15,448 nt of DNA from an uncultured Faecalibacterium sp. (GTDB lineage: Bacteria > Bacillota > Clostridia > Oscillospirales > Ruminococcaceae), in the NCBI GenBank assembly GCA_900772565.1, contig CAAHET010000012.1:1-15448 (forward strand), given 5' to 3'. Positions 1-6,315 of the stretch are shown here, piece after piece. The notes beneath the pieces are model-generated. The model had not been told where the DNA came from. It saw only the letters and a list, made by a program, of their open reading frames with translations, and ran no database searches. Numbering within the stretch: position 1 is the first letter of the stretch; each line of letters begins with the position of its first letter. The position numbers were made by a program, and so were the translations under genes.

Positions 1-28
1 CGTAGAAATAAGGTTTGGTTTCGTACAT
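1..28 (-). CDS. rpsI: 30S ribosomal protein S9, N-terminal fragment
   Basis: Only the first nine codons are inside the window, reading MYETKPYFY from an ATG at 26-28 on the minus strand. The rest lies beyond the left edge. An AGGAGG-type ribosome binding site (38-44) stands just upstream, inside the 17-nt gap after the rplM stop codon. S9 is a small-subunit protein whose C-terminal tail reaches the ribosomal P site. It follows L13 in an operon in almost all bacteria, and that position is the main support here. The YFYGTG-like start is typical of S9, but the diagnostic GRRK region is not visible. Confidence 0.75.
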
Positions 29-45
29 ATTCGATTGCCTCCTTC

Positions 46-474
46 TTAGAACTCGATCTTCTCGGGCTTCTGAGCAGCGTGAGCGTGCTCGGCACCCTGG
101 TAGCAGTGCAGGCGGGTCAGAGCCTTAGCACCGATGGTGTTGGAAGGGATCATGCCCTTGACAGCGTAGGTCATAGCCAGATCGCTGTTCTCAGCCATCA
201 GCTTGCTGTACTGGACCTTCTTCAGGCCGCCGATGTACTTGCTGTGGGTGATGTGGAACTTCTGCTCGGCCTTCTTGCCGGTCAGAACAGCCTTGTCGCA
301 GTTGATGACAACAACGAAATCGCCGCAGTCAACGTTGGGGGTGTAATCGACCTTCTGCTTGCCGCGCAGCAGAACAGCGGCCTCAGCAGCGACGTGGCCC
401 AGGCTCTTGCCGGTAGCGTCGAGCAGGTACCACTTACGCTCGACTTCAGCGGGCTTTACGAGAGTAGTGCTCAT
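46..474 (-). CDS. rplM: 50S ribosomal protein L13
   Basis: This is a 142-residue protein, the normal full length for L13, an early-assembly protein of the large ribosomal subunit that binds 23S rRNA. Family features are the N-terminal RKWYLLDATGKSLG (residues 14-27), the DYTPNVDCGDFVVVIN block near residues 43-58, and HITHSKYIGG with the MIPSNTIGAKAL stretch in the C-terminal half. The ATG at 472-474 has an AGGAGG ribosome binding site (483-488) eight nt upstream. It lies in an operon with rpsI, 17 nt downstream, and is transcribed from the strong promoter at 536-564. The leader structure described separately suggests possible translational control. No defects are seen. Confidence 0.97.
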   Translation of the reverse strand: MSTTLVKPAEVERKWYLLDATGKSLGHVAAEAAVLLRGKQKVDYTPNVDCGDFVVVINCDKAVLTGKKAEQKFHITHSKYIGGLKKVQYSKLMAENSDLAMTYAVKGMIPSNTIGAKALTRLHCYQGAEHAHAAQKPEKIEF

Positions 475-482
475 ATCTATTT

Positions 483-512
483 CCTCCTGATAAGCTTTTT
501 GTACGTTTCAGG
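483..512 (-). promoter_or_regulatory. rplM leader with possible RBS-sequestering helix
   Basis: On the minus strand the leader between the predicted start (about 529) and the rplM ATG is about 55 nt. CCTGA (508-512) is complementary to TCAGG (486-490), which overlaps the first bases of the AGGAGG ribosome binding site. The two are separated by a 17-nt loop. A separate hairpin (GC-rich arms around AAAA, roughly 512-528) shares its last base with this helix, so the two may compete. L13 leaders that mediate autoregulation are known in Firmicutes. Whether this is one is inference from pairing alone. Confidence 0.35.
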
Positions 513-535
513 CACCCTTTTGGGGCGCGAGTGTC

Positions 536-564
536 AGTATACAACACAAAAACGCGCCTGTCAA
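536..564 (-). promoter_or_regulatory. Sigma-A type promoter of rplM-rpsI
   Basis: Read on the minus strand, a perfect -35 hexamer TTGACA (559-564) is followed by a 17-nt spacer and a -10 hexamer TATACT (536-541), one mismatch from consensus. Transcription should start near 529-530, giving a leader of about 55 nt. A promoter this close to consensus fits the high demand for ribosomal proteins. Confidence 0.9.
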
Positions 565-566
565 CA

Positions 567-600
567 TGATTTTTGGATTTTTTCAGCGGAATTTTTTGAA
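567..600 (-). promoter_or_regulatory. A-tracts upstream of rplM promoter, UP-element-like
   Basis: Directly upstream of the rplM -35 box the minus strand carries three A-runs (570-574, 578-583, 592-597). UP elements that bind the RNA polymerase alpha C-terminal domain look like this at ribosomal promoters. The spacing of the tracts is not exactly one helical turn, so the assignment is tentative. The rest of the spacer up to about 700 is AT-rich, and I see no gene in it. Confidence 0.4.
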
Positions 601-723
601 ACTCTCAAAATCGCTTGTTTTCTTTCAAATCCTCTTGATTTCTGAATTCTGATTTTTGCAAAAGTTTTTTGCCCGCCCCGGCATATTTTTGCCATTTGCC
701 CGCTACAAATCCCGCTGCGGTTG

Positions 724-732
724 TGGTATACT
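724..732 (+). promoter_or_regulatory. Extended -10 promoter of the 788-5168 unit
   Basis: TATACT (727-732) is preceded by TGG (724-726), and the wider TGTGG matches the Gram-positive TRTGn extension. No good -35 box lies 16-18 nt upstream (the best is TACAAA at 704-709), which is common for extended -10 promoters. Transcription would start near 739. The leader then holds a 6-bp hairpin (745-750 paired with 756-761) before an AAGGAG ribosome binding site at 773-778. Confidence 0.7.
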
Positions 733-787
733 ATAAAGGATATGGGCGGCGCACCGCTGCCTTTGCCAACACAAGGAGAATACATCC

Positions 788-1357
788 ATGCCAAACGAGA
801 TCGACCGCACTTCCTCGGCGCAGCGCCGCAGTTCCAAGCTGCTGACGGCGATGGCCATTTTCATCTGTCTGGGCATCGCCGCCTACATGGTGCTCACCCT
901 GCTGGTGAACCGTCAGACCCCCGCGACACCCGACACCCACTATACCGGCACGAACGGCGTCTCTGTCTACTACGACAGCAGCGTGTGGAGCGTGTGCCGC
1001 ATGACCGAGGACCCTACCCTCGGCACCGTGCTGGAACTTGCCACTGCTGATACGGCAGACAGCGAGGACTATCAGGCTGTTTTGTTGCAGCGCGGCACTG
1101 CCGACAGCTACGAAAGCTTTATTGAGGATTCGGAAGCCGACCTCAAGCAGGCTTACGGTGTTATCAAGCCCCGCAAGGTCAACCTGACCGTGGAGGGCGC
1201 GACGGTAGAGGCGGTGCGCTGTGATATCCGCACCTACTACGCCGTGCTGGCGACCATCACCTACGACAGCGGCGATGTGGTCTATGTTTCGGCGCTGACC
1301 AAGCTGGCGTCCATCAGCGATGTGGTCAATCTGGTAGAAAGTGTGAGCCTGTCATGA
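788..1357 (+). CDS. Small membrane-anchored protein of unknown function
   Basis: This 189-residue protein is not one I recognise. A polar, basic N-terminus (residues 1-17) precedes one hydrophobic segment (about 18-40, LLTAMAIFICLGIAAYMVL), then a short Thr/Pro-rich linker and a soluble region of about 140 residues. That topology predicts a single-pass protein with its C-terminal domain outside the cell. The soluble part alternates beta-like stretches (VSVYYDSSVW, YQAVLLQRG, VRCDIRTYYAVLATITYDSGDVVYVSAL), resembling a small alpha/beta sandwich of the kind found in lipoprotein-like extracytoplasmic domains. The ATG follows AAGGAG by nine nt. The stop overlaps the next start (ATGA at 1354-1357), so it is translationally coupled to the TtcA-like gene, although no functional link is obvious. 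Confidence 0.85.
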   Translation: MPNEIDRTSSAQRRSSKLLTAMAIFICLGIAAYMVLTLLVNRQTPATPDTHYTGTNGVSVYYDSSVWSVCRMTEDPTLGTVLELATADTADSEDYQAVLLQRGTADSYESFIEDSEADLKQAYGVIKPRKVNLTVEGATVEAVRCDIRTYYAVLATITYDSGDVVYVSALTKLASISDVVNLVESVSLS

Positions 1358-2154
1358 GTGATCTTCGTGCAATGCAGCGGCTTTGCGGCCTGATGCGCAA
1401 GGCCGTACAGGACTATGAAATGATCGCCCCCGGCGACCGGGTGATGGTGGGCGTTTCCGGCGGCAAGGACAGCGTGGCGCTGACCATCGGCCTTTCCATG
1501 CTGCGCAAGTACATCGGCTTTGATTACGAGGTGGTGGCGGTCACGCTGGACCCGCAGTTCGACCATCAGCCCATGGACTACTCTGCGCTGGCAGAGCTGT
1601 TCCGGGAGCACGGCATCCCCTACGAGGTGCGCCGCACCGAGATCGGACCTGTGGTGTTCGAGTACCGCAAGGAAAAGAACCCCTGTGCCCTGTGCGCCAA
1701 GCTGCGGCGGGGCGCGCTGCACACCGCCGCGCAGGAGCTGGGCTGCAACAAGGTGGCGCTGGGGCATCATCTGGACGATGCTGTGGAGACCTTTTATATG
1801 AATCTCTGGCGGGAGGGACGCATCGGCTGCTTCTCGCCTGTGACCTACCTCTCCCAGCGGGACCTCACCCTCATCCGCCCCATGCTGCTGGCAACGGAGT
1901 ACGAGGTGCAGTGTGCCGTGCGGGAGGCGGGCTTGCCCATCGTGAAAAGCCGCTGCCCCGCCGATGGCGTTACCGTGCGGGAACAGACCAAGGAATTTGT
2001 GCAGGAGCGCTGCCGCACCGACCATGCCTTCCGGCAAAAGACTCTCCATGCTTTGCAGGAGAGCGGCATTGACGGCTGGCGTCCCGTCCACACGGGCCGG
2101 GGCAGCTTTATCGTACCAAAAAAGGAAACAGATCATGCAGACACAACCGTTTGA
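1354..2154 (+). CDS. TtcA-family tRNA thiolation protein (PP-loop ATPase)
   Basis: This 266-residue protein belongs to the TtcA/TilS PP-loop family. The ATP-pyrophosphatase loop SGGKDS is at residues 35-40, a CxxC pair at C111 and C114 (CALC), GHHLDD at 137-142 and a further cysteine at C201 (SRCPADG). In TtcA three cysteines, two of them in a CxxC, hold an oxygen-sensitive [4Fe-4S] cluster used to put sulfur on cytidine 32 of certain tRNAs. All three appear present. TilS usually lacks this cysteine set, which argues against TilS. The actual tRNA target in this organism is inference. The start overlaps the previous stop by four nt, and its 3' end overlaps alr by 20 nt, so it is probably co-translated with both. 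Confidence 0.85.
   Translation: MSDLRAMQRLCGLMRKAVQDYEMIAPGDRVMVGVSGGKDSVALTIGLSMLRKYIGFDYEVVAVTLDPQFDHQPMDYSALAELFREHGIPYEVRRTEIGPVVFEYRKEKNPCALCAKLRRGALHTAAQELGCNKVALGHHLDDAVETFYMNLWREGRIGCFSPVTYLSQRDLTLIRPMLLATEYEVQCAVREAGLPIVKSRCPADGVTVREQTKEFVQERCRTDHAFRQKTLHALQESGIDGWRPVHTGRGSFIVPKKETDHADTTV
2122..2126 (+). promoter_or_regulatory. Ribosome binding site that sets the alr start
   Basis: AAGGA lies eight nt before the ATG at 2135, inside the last codons of the ttcA-like gene. The alr frame stays open upstream as far as an ATG at 1964. However, alanine racemases begin with a segment like the one encoded right after 2135 (WAEIDLEALRYN), so the 2135 start is preferred. Confidence 0.8.
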
Positions 2155-3337
2155 AAAACACGTCTGGGCCGAGATCGACCTCGAGGCCCTTCGGTATAAT
2201 TTCCGGGAGGTAAAAGCCCGGGCAGGGGCGCTGCCCCTGTGTGCAGTGGTCAAGGCGGACAGCTACGGCCACGGCGCGGTGCAGTGCGCCCGGGTGTTCG
2301 CCGAGGAGGGCGCCGCATGGCTGGCGGTCAGCTGCCTGACCGAAGCCGTGCAGCTGCGCAAAGCCGGGCAGACTTTGCCCATCCTCATTCTGGGGCATGT
2401 GCAGCCCGCCTATGCCGCCGCTCTGATCCAGAATGACATCACCGTGGCCTGCTACTCCCTTGCGCAGGCACGTGCCCTGAGCGACGCCGCCGTGGCGGCA
2501 GGCGGCAGGGTGCACATCCACCTCAAGGCCGACACCGGCATGGGGCGCATCGGCTTTGCCCTGCGCACCGATTTTGACGTCGCCATCCGGGAAATGCTGG
2601 AAGCCTGTGCGCTGCCCGGGCTGGAGATGACCGGCCTGTTCCAGCATTTCTCCGTGGCCGACGATACCGCCCCGGAAAATGTGCTCTACACCGCCGAACA
2701 GCATGCGCTGTTCGTGAAGGCTTTCCACGCGCTGAAGGCTGCCGGGCGGGAGCCTGCCCTTGTGCACTGCGATAACTCTGCCGGAGTCATGCTGCACCCG
2801 GACTGGCCGGAGGGTCTGCCCCGGGAGCGCTGCATGGCGCGCCCCGGCATCATCCTGTACGGCTACGACCCTAGCGATGAGGTGCGCTTTGACCGCTTTA
2901 AGCCGGTGATGACCCTCAAGACCGTGGTGAGCATGATCAAGGAGATGCAGCCCGGCCAGTGCGCCAGCTACGGCCGCCGCTTTACCGCCGAAAAACCCAC
3001 CAAAGTAGCCACCCTTTGCACCGGCTATGCCGACGGCTACCCCCGGCTTTTGAGCTGCGGCAAGGGCGTGGTGGAGATCCACGGCAAGGCCTGCCCGGTG
3101 CTGGGGCGGGTGTGCATGGATCAGATGATGGTAGACGTGACCGACGTACCAAACGTGCGCGAGGACGATGAAGCCATCCTGTGGGGCGGCACCGTGAGCG
3201 ACACCGCAGAGACCATCGCCCGCAAGACCGATACCATCCCCTACGAAGTGCTGTGCGGCGTTTCCCGCCGCGTGCCCCGCGTCTACCGCGACCACGGACA
3301 AATCGTGGCCGTGGAGGACTGGATCTTAGAAGCATAA
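2135..3337 (+). CDS. alr: Alanine racemase
   Basis: This 400-residue PLP enzyme interconverts L- and D-alanine, supplying D-Ala for peptidoglycan. The PLP lysine is K40 in AVVKADSYGHG. The second catalytic base is Y279 in CASYGRRF. Other family marks are KADTGMGRIGF (131-141), HFSVAD (171-176), HCDNSAG (211-217), ARPGIILYG (235-243) and CMDQ (327-330). Length is slightly above the usual 360-390. The first gene overlaps the TtcA-like gene by 20 nt, and lepA follows after 19 nt, so it should be read as part of the same message. No substitution at a key residue is visible. Confidence 0.96.
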   Translation: MQTQPFEKHVWAEIDLEALRYNFREVKARAGALPLCAVVKADSYGHGAVQCARVFAEEGAAWLAVSCLTEAVQLRKAGQTLPILILGHVQPAYAAALIQNDITVACYSLAQARALSDAAVAAGGRVHIHLKADTGMGRIGFALRTDFDVAIREMLEACALPGLEMTGLFQHFSVADDTAPENVLYTAEQHALFVKAFHALKAAGREPALVHCDNSAGVMLHPDWPEGLPRERCMARPGIILYGYDPSDEVRFDRFKPVMTLKTVVSMIKEMQPGQCASYGRRFTAEKPTKVATLCTGYADGYPRLLSCGKGVVEIHGKACPVLGRVCMDQMMVDVTDVPNVREDDEAILWGGTVSDTAETIARKTDTIPYEVLCGVSRRVPRVYRDHGQIVAVEDWILEA

Positions 3338-3356
3338 AGCTGCCCGGAGGAACTAC

Positions 3357-5168
3357 ATGGCAAGAGACAACATCCGCAACTTCTGCATCATTGCACATAT
3401 CGACCACGGAAAATCCACCCTGTCTGACCGCATTCTGGAACTGACCAAGAGTGTGGACGAGCGCACCATGGAAGACCAGATTTTGGACAACATGGATATC
3501 GAGCGCGAGCGCGGCATTACCATCAAGGCGCGTGCCGTGACCATGAACTACACCGCAAAGGACGGCAAGACCTACGAGTTCAACCTGATCGACACCCCGG
3601 GTCATGTGGACTTTGCCTACGAGGTCAGCCGCAGTCTGGCCGCCTGCGAGGGCGCTATTCTGGTGGTAGACGCCACGCAGGGCGTGGAGGCGCAGACGCT
3701 GGCCAACACCTATATGGCACTGGAGCACGATCTGGAACTGGTGCCCATCCTGAACAAGATCGACCTGCCCAGCGCCCACCCGGACGAGGTGGCGCAGGAG
3801 GTGGAGGACGTGATCGGCCTGCCCTGCATGGATGCACCCCGCGTCTCCGCCAAGACCGGCCTGAACATCGATCAGGTGCTGGAGCGTGTGGTCAGCGATA
3901 TCCCCGCCCCCACCGGCGACCCGGACGCACCCCTCAAGGCGCTGATCTTCGACAGCATCTACGACAGCTACAAGGGCGTCATCGTCTACATCCGCGTGTT
4001 CGAGGGCACGGTGAAGCCCGGCGATACCATCCGCATGATGGCTACCGGCGCAGAGTTCACGCTGGTGGAGGTGGGTCACATGGGTGCAACCGCCCTGACT
4101 CCCTGCGCCCAGCTGCAAGCCGGTGAGGTAGGCTACCTGACCGCCAGCATCAAGACGGTGCAGGACACCCGCGTGGGCGATACCGTCACGCTGGCAGAGC
4201 GCCCCACCGCAGAAGCACTGCCCGGCTACCGTCAGGTCAAGCCCATGGTGTTCTGCGGTATCTACCCCGCCGACGGTGCTAAGTACCCCGACCTGAAGGA
4301 CGCACTGGAAAAATTGCAGCTGAACGACGCCTCCCTGACCTTTGAGCTGGAGACCAGTGCTGCGCTGGGCTTCGGCTTCCGCTGCGGCTTCTTGGGTCTG
4401 CTGCACATGGAAATCATCACCGAGCGTCTGGAGCGGGAGTTCGATCTGGACATCATCACCACCACCCCCAGCGTGCGCTACCGCCTGACTTTGACCGACG
4501 GCACGGTGGAGATGATCGATAACCCCTCCAGCTACCCGGACCCCAGCAATATCGTCAAGCAGGAAGAGCCCTTTGTGGATGTGCACCTGTACACCCCCAA
4601 CGACTATGTGGGCGGCCTGATGGATCTGTGCCAGAGCAAGCGCGGCGTGCTGATCGATATGAAGTATCTGGACGATGTGCGTGTGGACCTGCACTACGCG
4701 CTGCCGCTGGGTGAGATCGTGTACGACTTCTTTGACGCCATCAAGAGCCGCAGCCGGGGCTACGCCAGCTACGACTATGAGTTCAAGGAGTACCGCGAGA
4801 GCGATTTGGTCAAGCTGGACTTCCTGCTCAACGGCGACCCCGTGGACGCCTTGTCCATGATCGTGTTCCGGGACAACGCCTACGCCAAGGGACGCCGCAT
4901 CTGCGAAAAGCTGCGGGACAACATCCCGCGCAACCTGTTCGAGATCCCGGTGCAGGCAGCCATCGGCGGCAAGATCATTGCCCGCGAGACGGTCAAGGCC
5001 ATGCGCAAGGACGTGCTGGCCAAGTGCTACGGCGGCGATATCTCCCGTAAAAAGAAGCTGCTGGAAAAGCAGAAGGAAGGCAAAAAGAAGATGCGTCAGC
5101 TGGGCAGCGTTTCCCTGCCCAGTGAAGCCTTTACCGCCGTGCTCAAGCTGGACAGCGACGACGATTGA
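3357..5168 (+). CDS. lepA: Elongation factor 4 (ribosomal back-translocase)
   Basis: This 603-residue protein is a full-length EF4/LepA, a translational GTPase related to EF-G that acts on stalled or mis-translocated ribosomes. GTPase motifs are AHIDHGKS (13-20), the switch I core RERGITIKA (50-58), DTPGH (79-83), NKID (133-136) and SAKTG (164-168). The C-terminal half has the EF-G-like domains and the LepA-specific end, rich in lysine (about residues 560-580) and closing in LKLDSDDD. It lacks EF-G domain IV, as is normal for the family. A GGAGG ribosome binding site (3346-3350) stands six nt before the ATG. It is the last gene of its unit and is followed by a strong terminator. Confidence 0.97.
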   Translation: MARDNIRNFCIIAHIDHGKSTLSDRILELTKSVDERTMEDQILDNMDIERERGITIKARAVTMNYTAKDGKTYEFNLIDTPGHVDFAYEVSRSLAACEGAILVVDATQGVEAQTLANTYMALEHDLELVPILNKIDLPSAHPDEVAQEVEDVIGLPCMDAPRVSAKTGLNIDQVLERVVSDIPAPTGDPDAPLKALIFDSIYDSYKGVIVYIRVFEGTVKPGDTIRMMATGAEFTLVEVGHMGATALTPCAQLQAGEVGYLTASIKTVQDTRVGDTVTLAERPTAEALPGYRQVKPMVFCGIYPADGAKYPDLKDALEKLQLNDASLTFELETSAALGFGFRCGFLGLLHMEIITERLEREFDLDIITTTPSVRYRLTLTDGTVEMIDNPSSYPDPSNIVKQEEPFVDVHLYTPNDYVGGLMDLCQSKRGVLIDMKYLDDVRVDLHYALPLGEIVYDFFDAIKSRSRGYASYDYEFKEYRESDLVKLDFLLNGDPVDALSMIVFRDNAYAKGRRICEKLRDNIPRNLFEIPVQAAIGGKIIARETVKAMRKDVLAKCYGGDISRKKKLLEKQKEGKKKMRQLGSVSLPSEAFTAVLKLDSDDD

Positions 5169-5181
5169 TCCGCAAATATGC

Positions 5182-5216
5182 AAAAAAGGGATGCTGCGCT
5201 GCGGCATCCCTTTTTT
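5182..5216 (+). terminator. Rho-independent terminator after lepA
   Basis: A near-perfect stem pairs 5188-5197 (GGGATGCTGC) with 5201-5210 around a three-base loop, with one G-T pair. It is flanked by A6 on the left and T6 on the right. It lies 13 nt after the lepA stop and separates the translation-related unit from the polysaccharide unit. The symmetric A/T flanks mean it could also act on the minus strand. Confidence 0.93.
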
Positions 5217-5264
5217 ATGGGAAACTCCCAAATGTGAAATCCGCTCATGGCAAAGATGCACTCT

Positions 5265-5292
5265 TTGCTTTTTACCTTAAATATGTTATAAT
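5265..5292 (+). promoter_or_regulatory. Promoter of the polysaccharide unit
   Basis: A consensus -10 TATAAT (5287-5292) with a TGT extension (5284-5286) sits 16 nt after a fair -35 TTGCTT (5265-5270). Transcription should start near 5299. This is the only convincing promoter I see between the lepA terminator and the end of the polysaccharide genes, so it may drive everything to 15310. Confidence 0.78.
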
Positions 5293-5346
5293 TCCTTCGT
5301 ATATCAGTTTTTATGTCTGGTTGATTCCATTCCTGGCAGAAAGGAT

Positions 5347-6270
5347 GTGGCCTTTATCAAATTAAAGCTCGGAAAAGGCGCTGCACAAGGCGGCAGCGAC
5401 GCACAGGCGGCTGCGCCCCGCAGAAAGCAGGTGCTGGTGTCACTTCTGATCTTCATCGCTTTGCTCGCCCTGCTGGGCGGGATGCTGTGGCAGAACATCT
5501 GCTATAACCGTACCCACTATACTGCGGAGTTCTATCAGGTGCATTCCCGCAAACTGACCGAGAACTGCCGGATCGTTTTTTTGACCGATGTGCATCTGCG
5601 GGAGTACGGAGAAGATAACTGCGATCTGGTGCAGGATATCCGCAGCCTTGCCCCGGATCTGATCCTGCTGGGCGGCGACCTTGTGACTTACGACGAAGGC
5701 TCCAATTATGACAATATGCTCTCTCTGTGCCGCCAGCTGTGCGAGATCGCGCCGGTGTGCGGGGTACTGGGCAACCACGAGGACGAGCTGTATTTTTTGG
5801 ATAACGACCGGGAATTGGTAGAAAAGTTCACTGCCGCCGGGGTGACCATCCTGCGCAATGAGGAGGCACGCTATACCGTCCACGATAATGTCATCAGCAT
5901 TCTGGGCGTGGAGGGCAACCCGAAGGACTTTTACAACTACGGTGCCAGCACTTTTATGGACAGCGTGGAACAGCAGACAGATTACGACCTGCGCATTTGT
6001 CTGGCACACGTCCCCACCTATTTTACCGAGGAGCTGGAAAATTATTCTTTTGAGCTGGGTCTGGCCGGGCACACCCACGGCGGTATCGTCCGTCTGCCAA
6101 AGATTGGCCCGCTTTATAGTGCCGAGGAGGGCTTTTTGCCTGACTATGCCGGAGGCAGCTATGTGCTTGCCAACAAAGCCACCCTCATCGTAAGCCGAGG
6201 ACTGGGCGATTCCAGCTGGGCGCCCCGCATCAACAATGTACCGGAGCTTTCGGTCATTGACATCGACTAA
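5347..6270 (+). CDS. Membrane-anchored metallophosphoesterase
   Basis: This 307-residue protein of the YkuE/YaeI-like calcineurin phosphoesterase group has a basic, Ala-rich N-terminus. One membrane segment (about 29-49) follows, then the catalytic domain, predicted outside the membrane. All metal and catalytic motifs are intact: D81-x-H83 (TDVHL), GGD (109-111), GNHE (142-145), H221 (LAHVP) and GHTHGG (241-246). Related enzymes cleave phosphodiesters or pyrophosphates of lipids or nucleotides, but the substrate here is unknown. It heads the polysaccharide unit, 45 nt before the first co-polymerase gene, so a role in recycling or trimming lipid-linked intermediates is conceivable (inference). 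The start is uncertain: GTG at 5347 is the only normal start codon before the membrane segment, but the AGAAAGG upstream is too close. Confidence 0.88.
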   Translation: MAFIKLKLGKGAAQGGSDAQAAAPRRKQVLVSLLIFIALLALLGGMLWQNICYNRTHYTAEFYQVHSRKLTENCRIVFLTDVHLREYGEDNCDLVQDIRSLAPDLILLGGDLVTYDEGSNYDNMLSLCRQLCEIAPVCGVLGNHEDELYFLDNDRELVEKFTAAGVTILRNEEARYTVHDNVISILGVEGNPKDFYNYGASTFMDSVEQQTDYDLRICLAHVPTYFTEELENYSFELGLAGHTHGGIVRLPKIGPLYSAEEGFLPDYAGGSYVLANKATLIVSRGLGDSSWAPRINNVPELSVIDID

Positions 6271-6275
6271 GAAGT

Positions 6276-6292
6276 CTGCGCAGAGCGTGCAG
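6276..6292 (+). other. Intercistronic hairpin before the co-polymerase genes
   Basis: CTGCGC (6276-6281) pairs with GCGTGCAG-side bases 6287-6292 through six pairs including one G-T, around a five-base loop. No T-run follows, so it is not a classical terminator. It could protect or separate parts of the message. Confidence 0.3.
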
Positions 6293-6315
6293 GCTGCTAT
6301 AAAAAGGTAGAACCC

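Noticed and set aside
668..703. Direct repeat TTTGCCCGC at 668-676 and 695-703
   Set aside because: Two nine-base copies upstream of an extended -10 promoter could be an operator, but there is no symmetry or third matching copy, and chance in a low-complexity spacer is likely.
2108..3301. 397-codon minus-strand frame opposite alr
   Set aside because: It is a compositional shadow of alr: His/Gly/Ala-rich translation with no recognisable motif, while the opposite strand has every alanine racemase hallmark.
1964..3337. Longer form of alr starting at 1964 (457 residues)
   Set aside because: The extra N-terminus lies wholly within the TtcA-like gene and is not family-like. The ATG at 2135 has a ribosome binding site and begins just before the conserved racemase N-terminus.
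2982..5261. Very long open frame (759 codons) on the minus strand opposite lepA
   Set aside because: It mirrors the GC-rich codon pattern of lepA, whose GTPase motifs prove the plus-strand frame. The minus-strand product is His/Gln/Val/Leu-rich without domains, and its start lies inside or beyond the lepA terminator with no ribosome binding site noted.
5217..5264. Possible riboswitch or leader between the lepA terminator and the next promoter
   Set aside because: The stretch lies upstream of the predicted transcription start and holds only a four-base-pair hairpin, so no conserved RNA architecture is visible.
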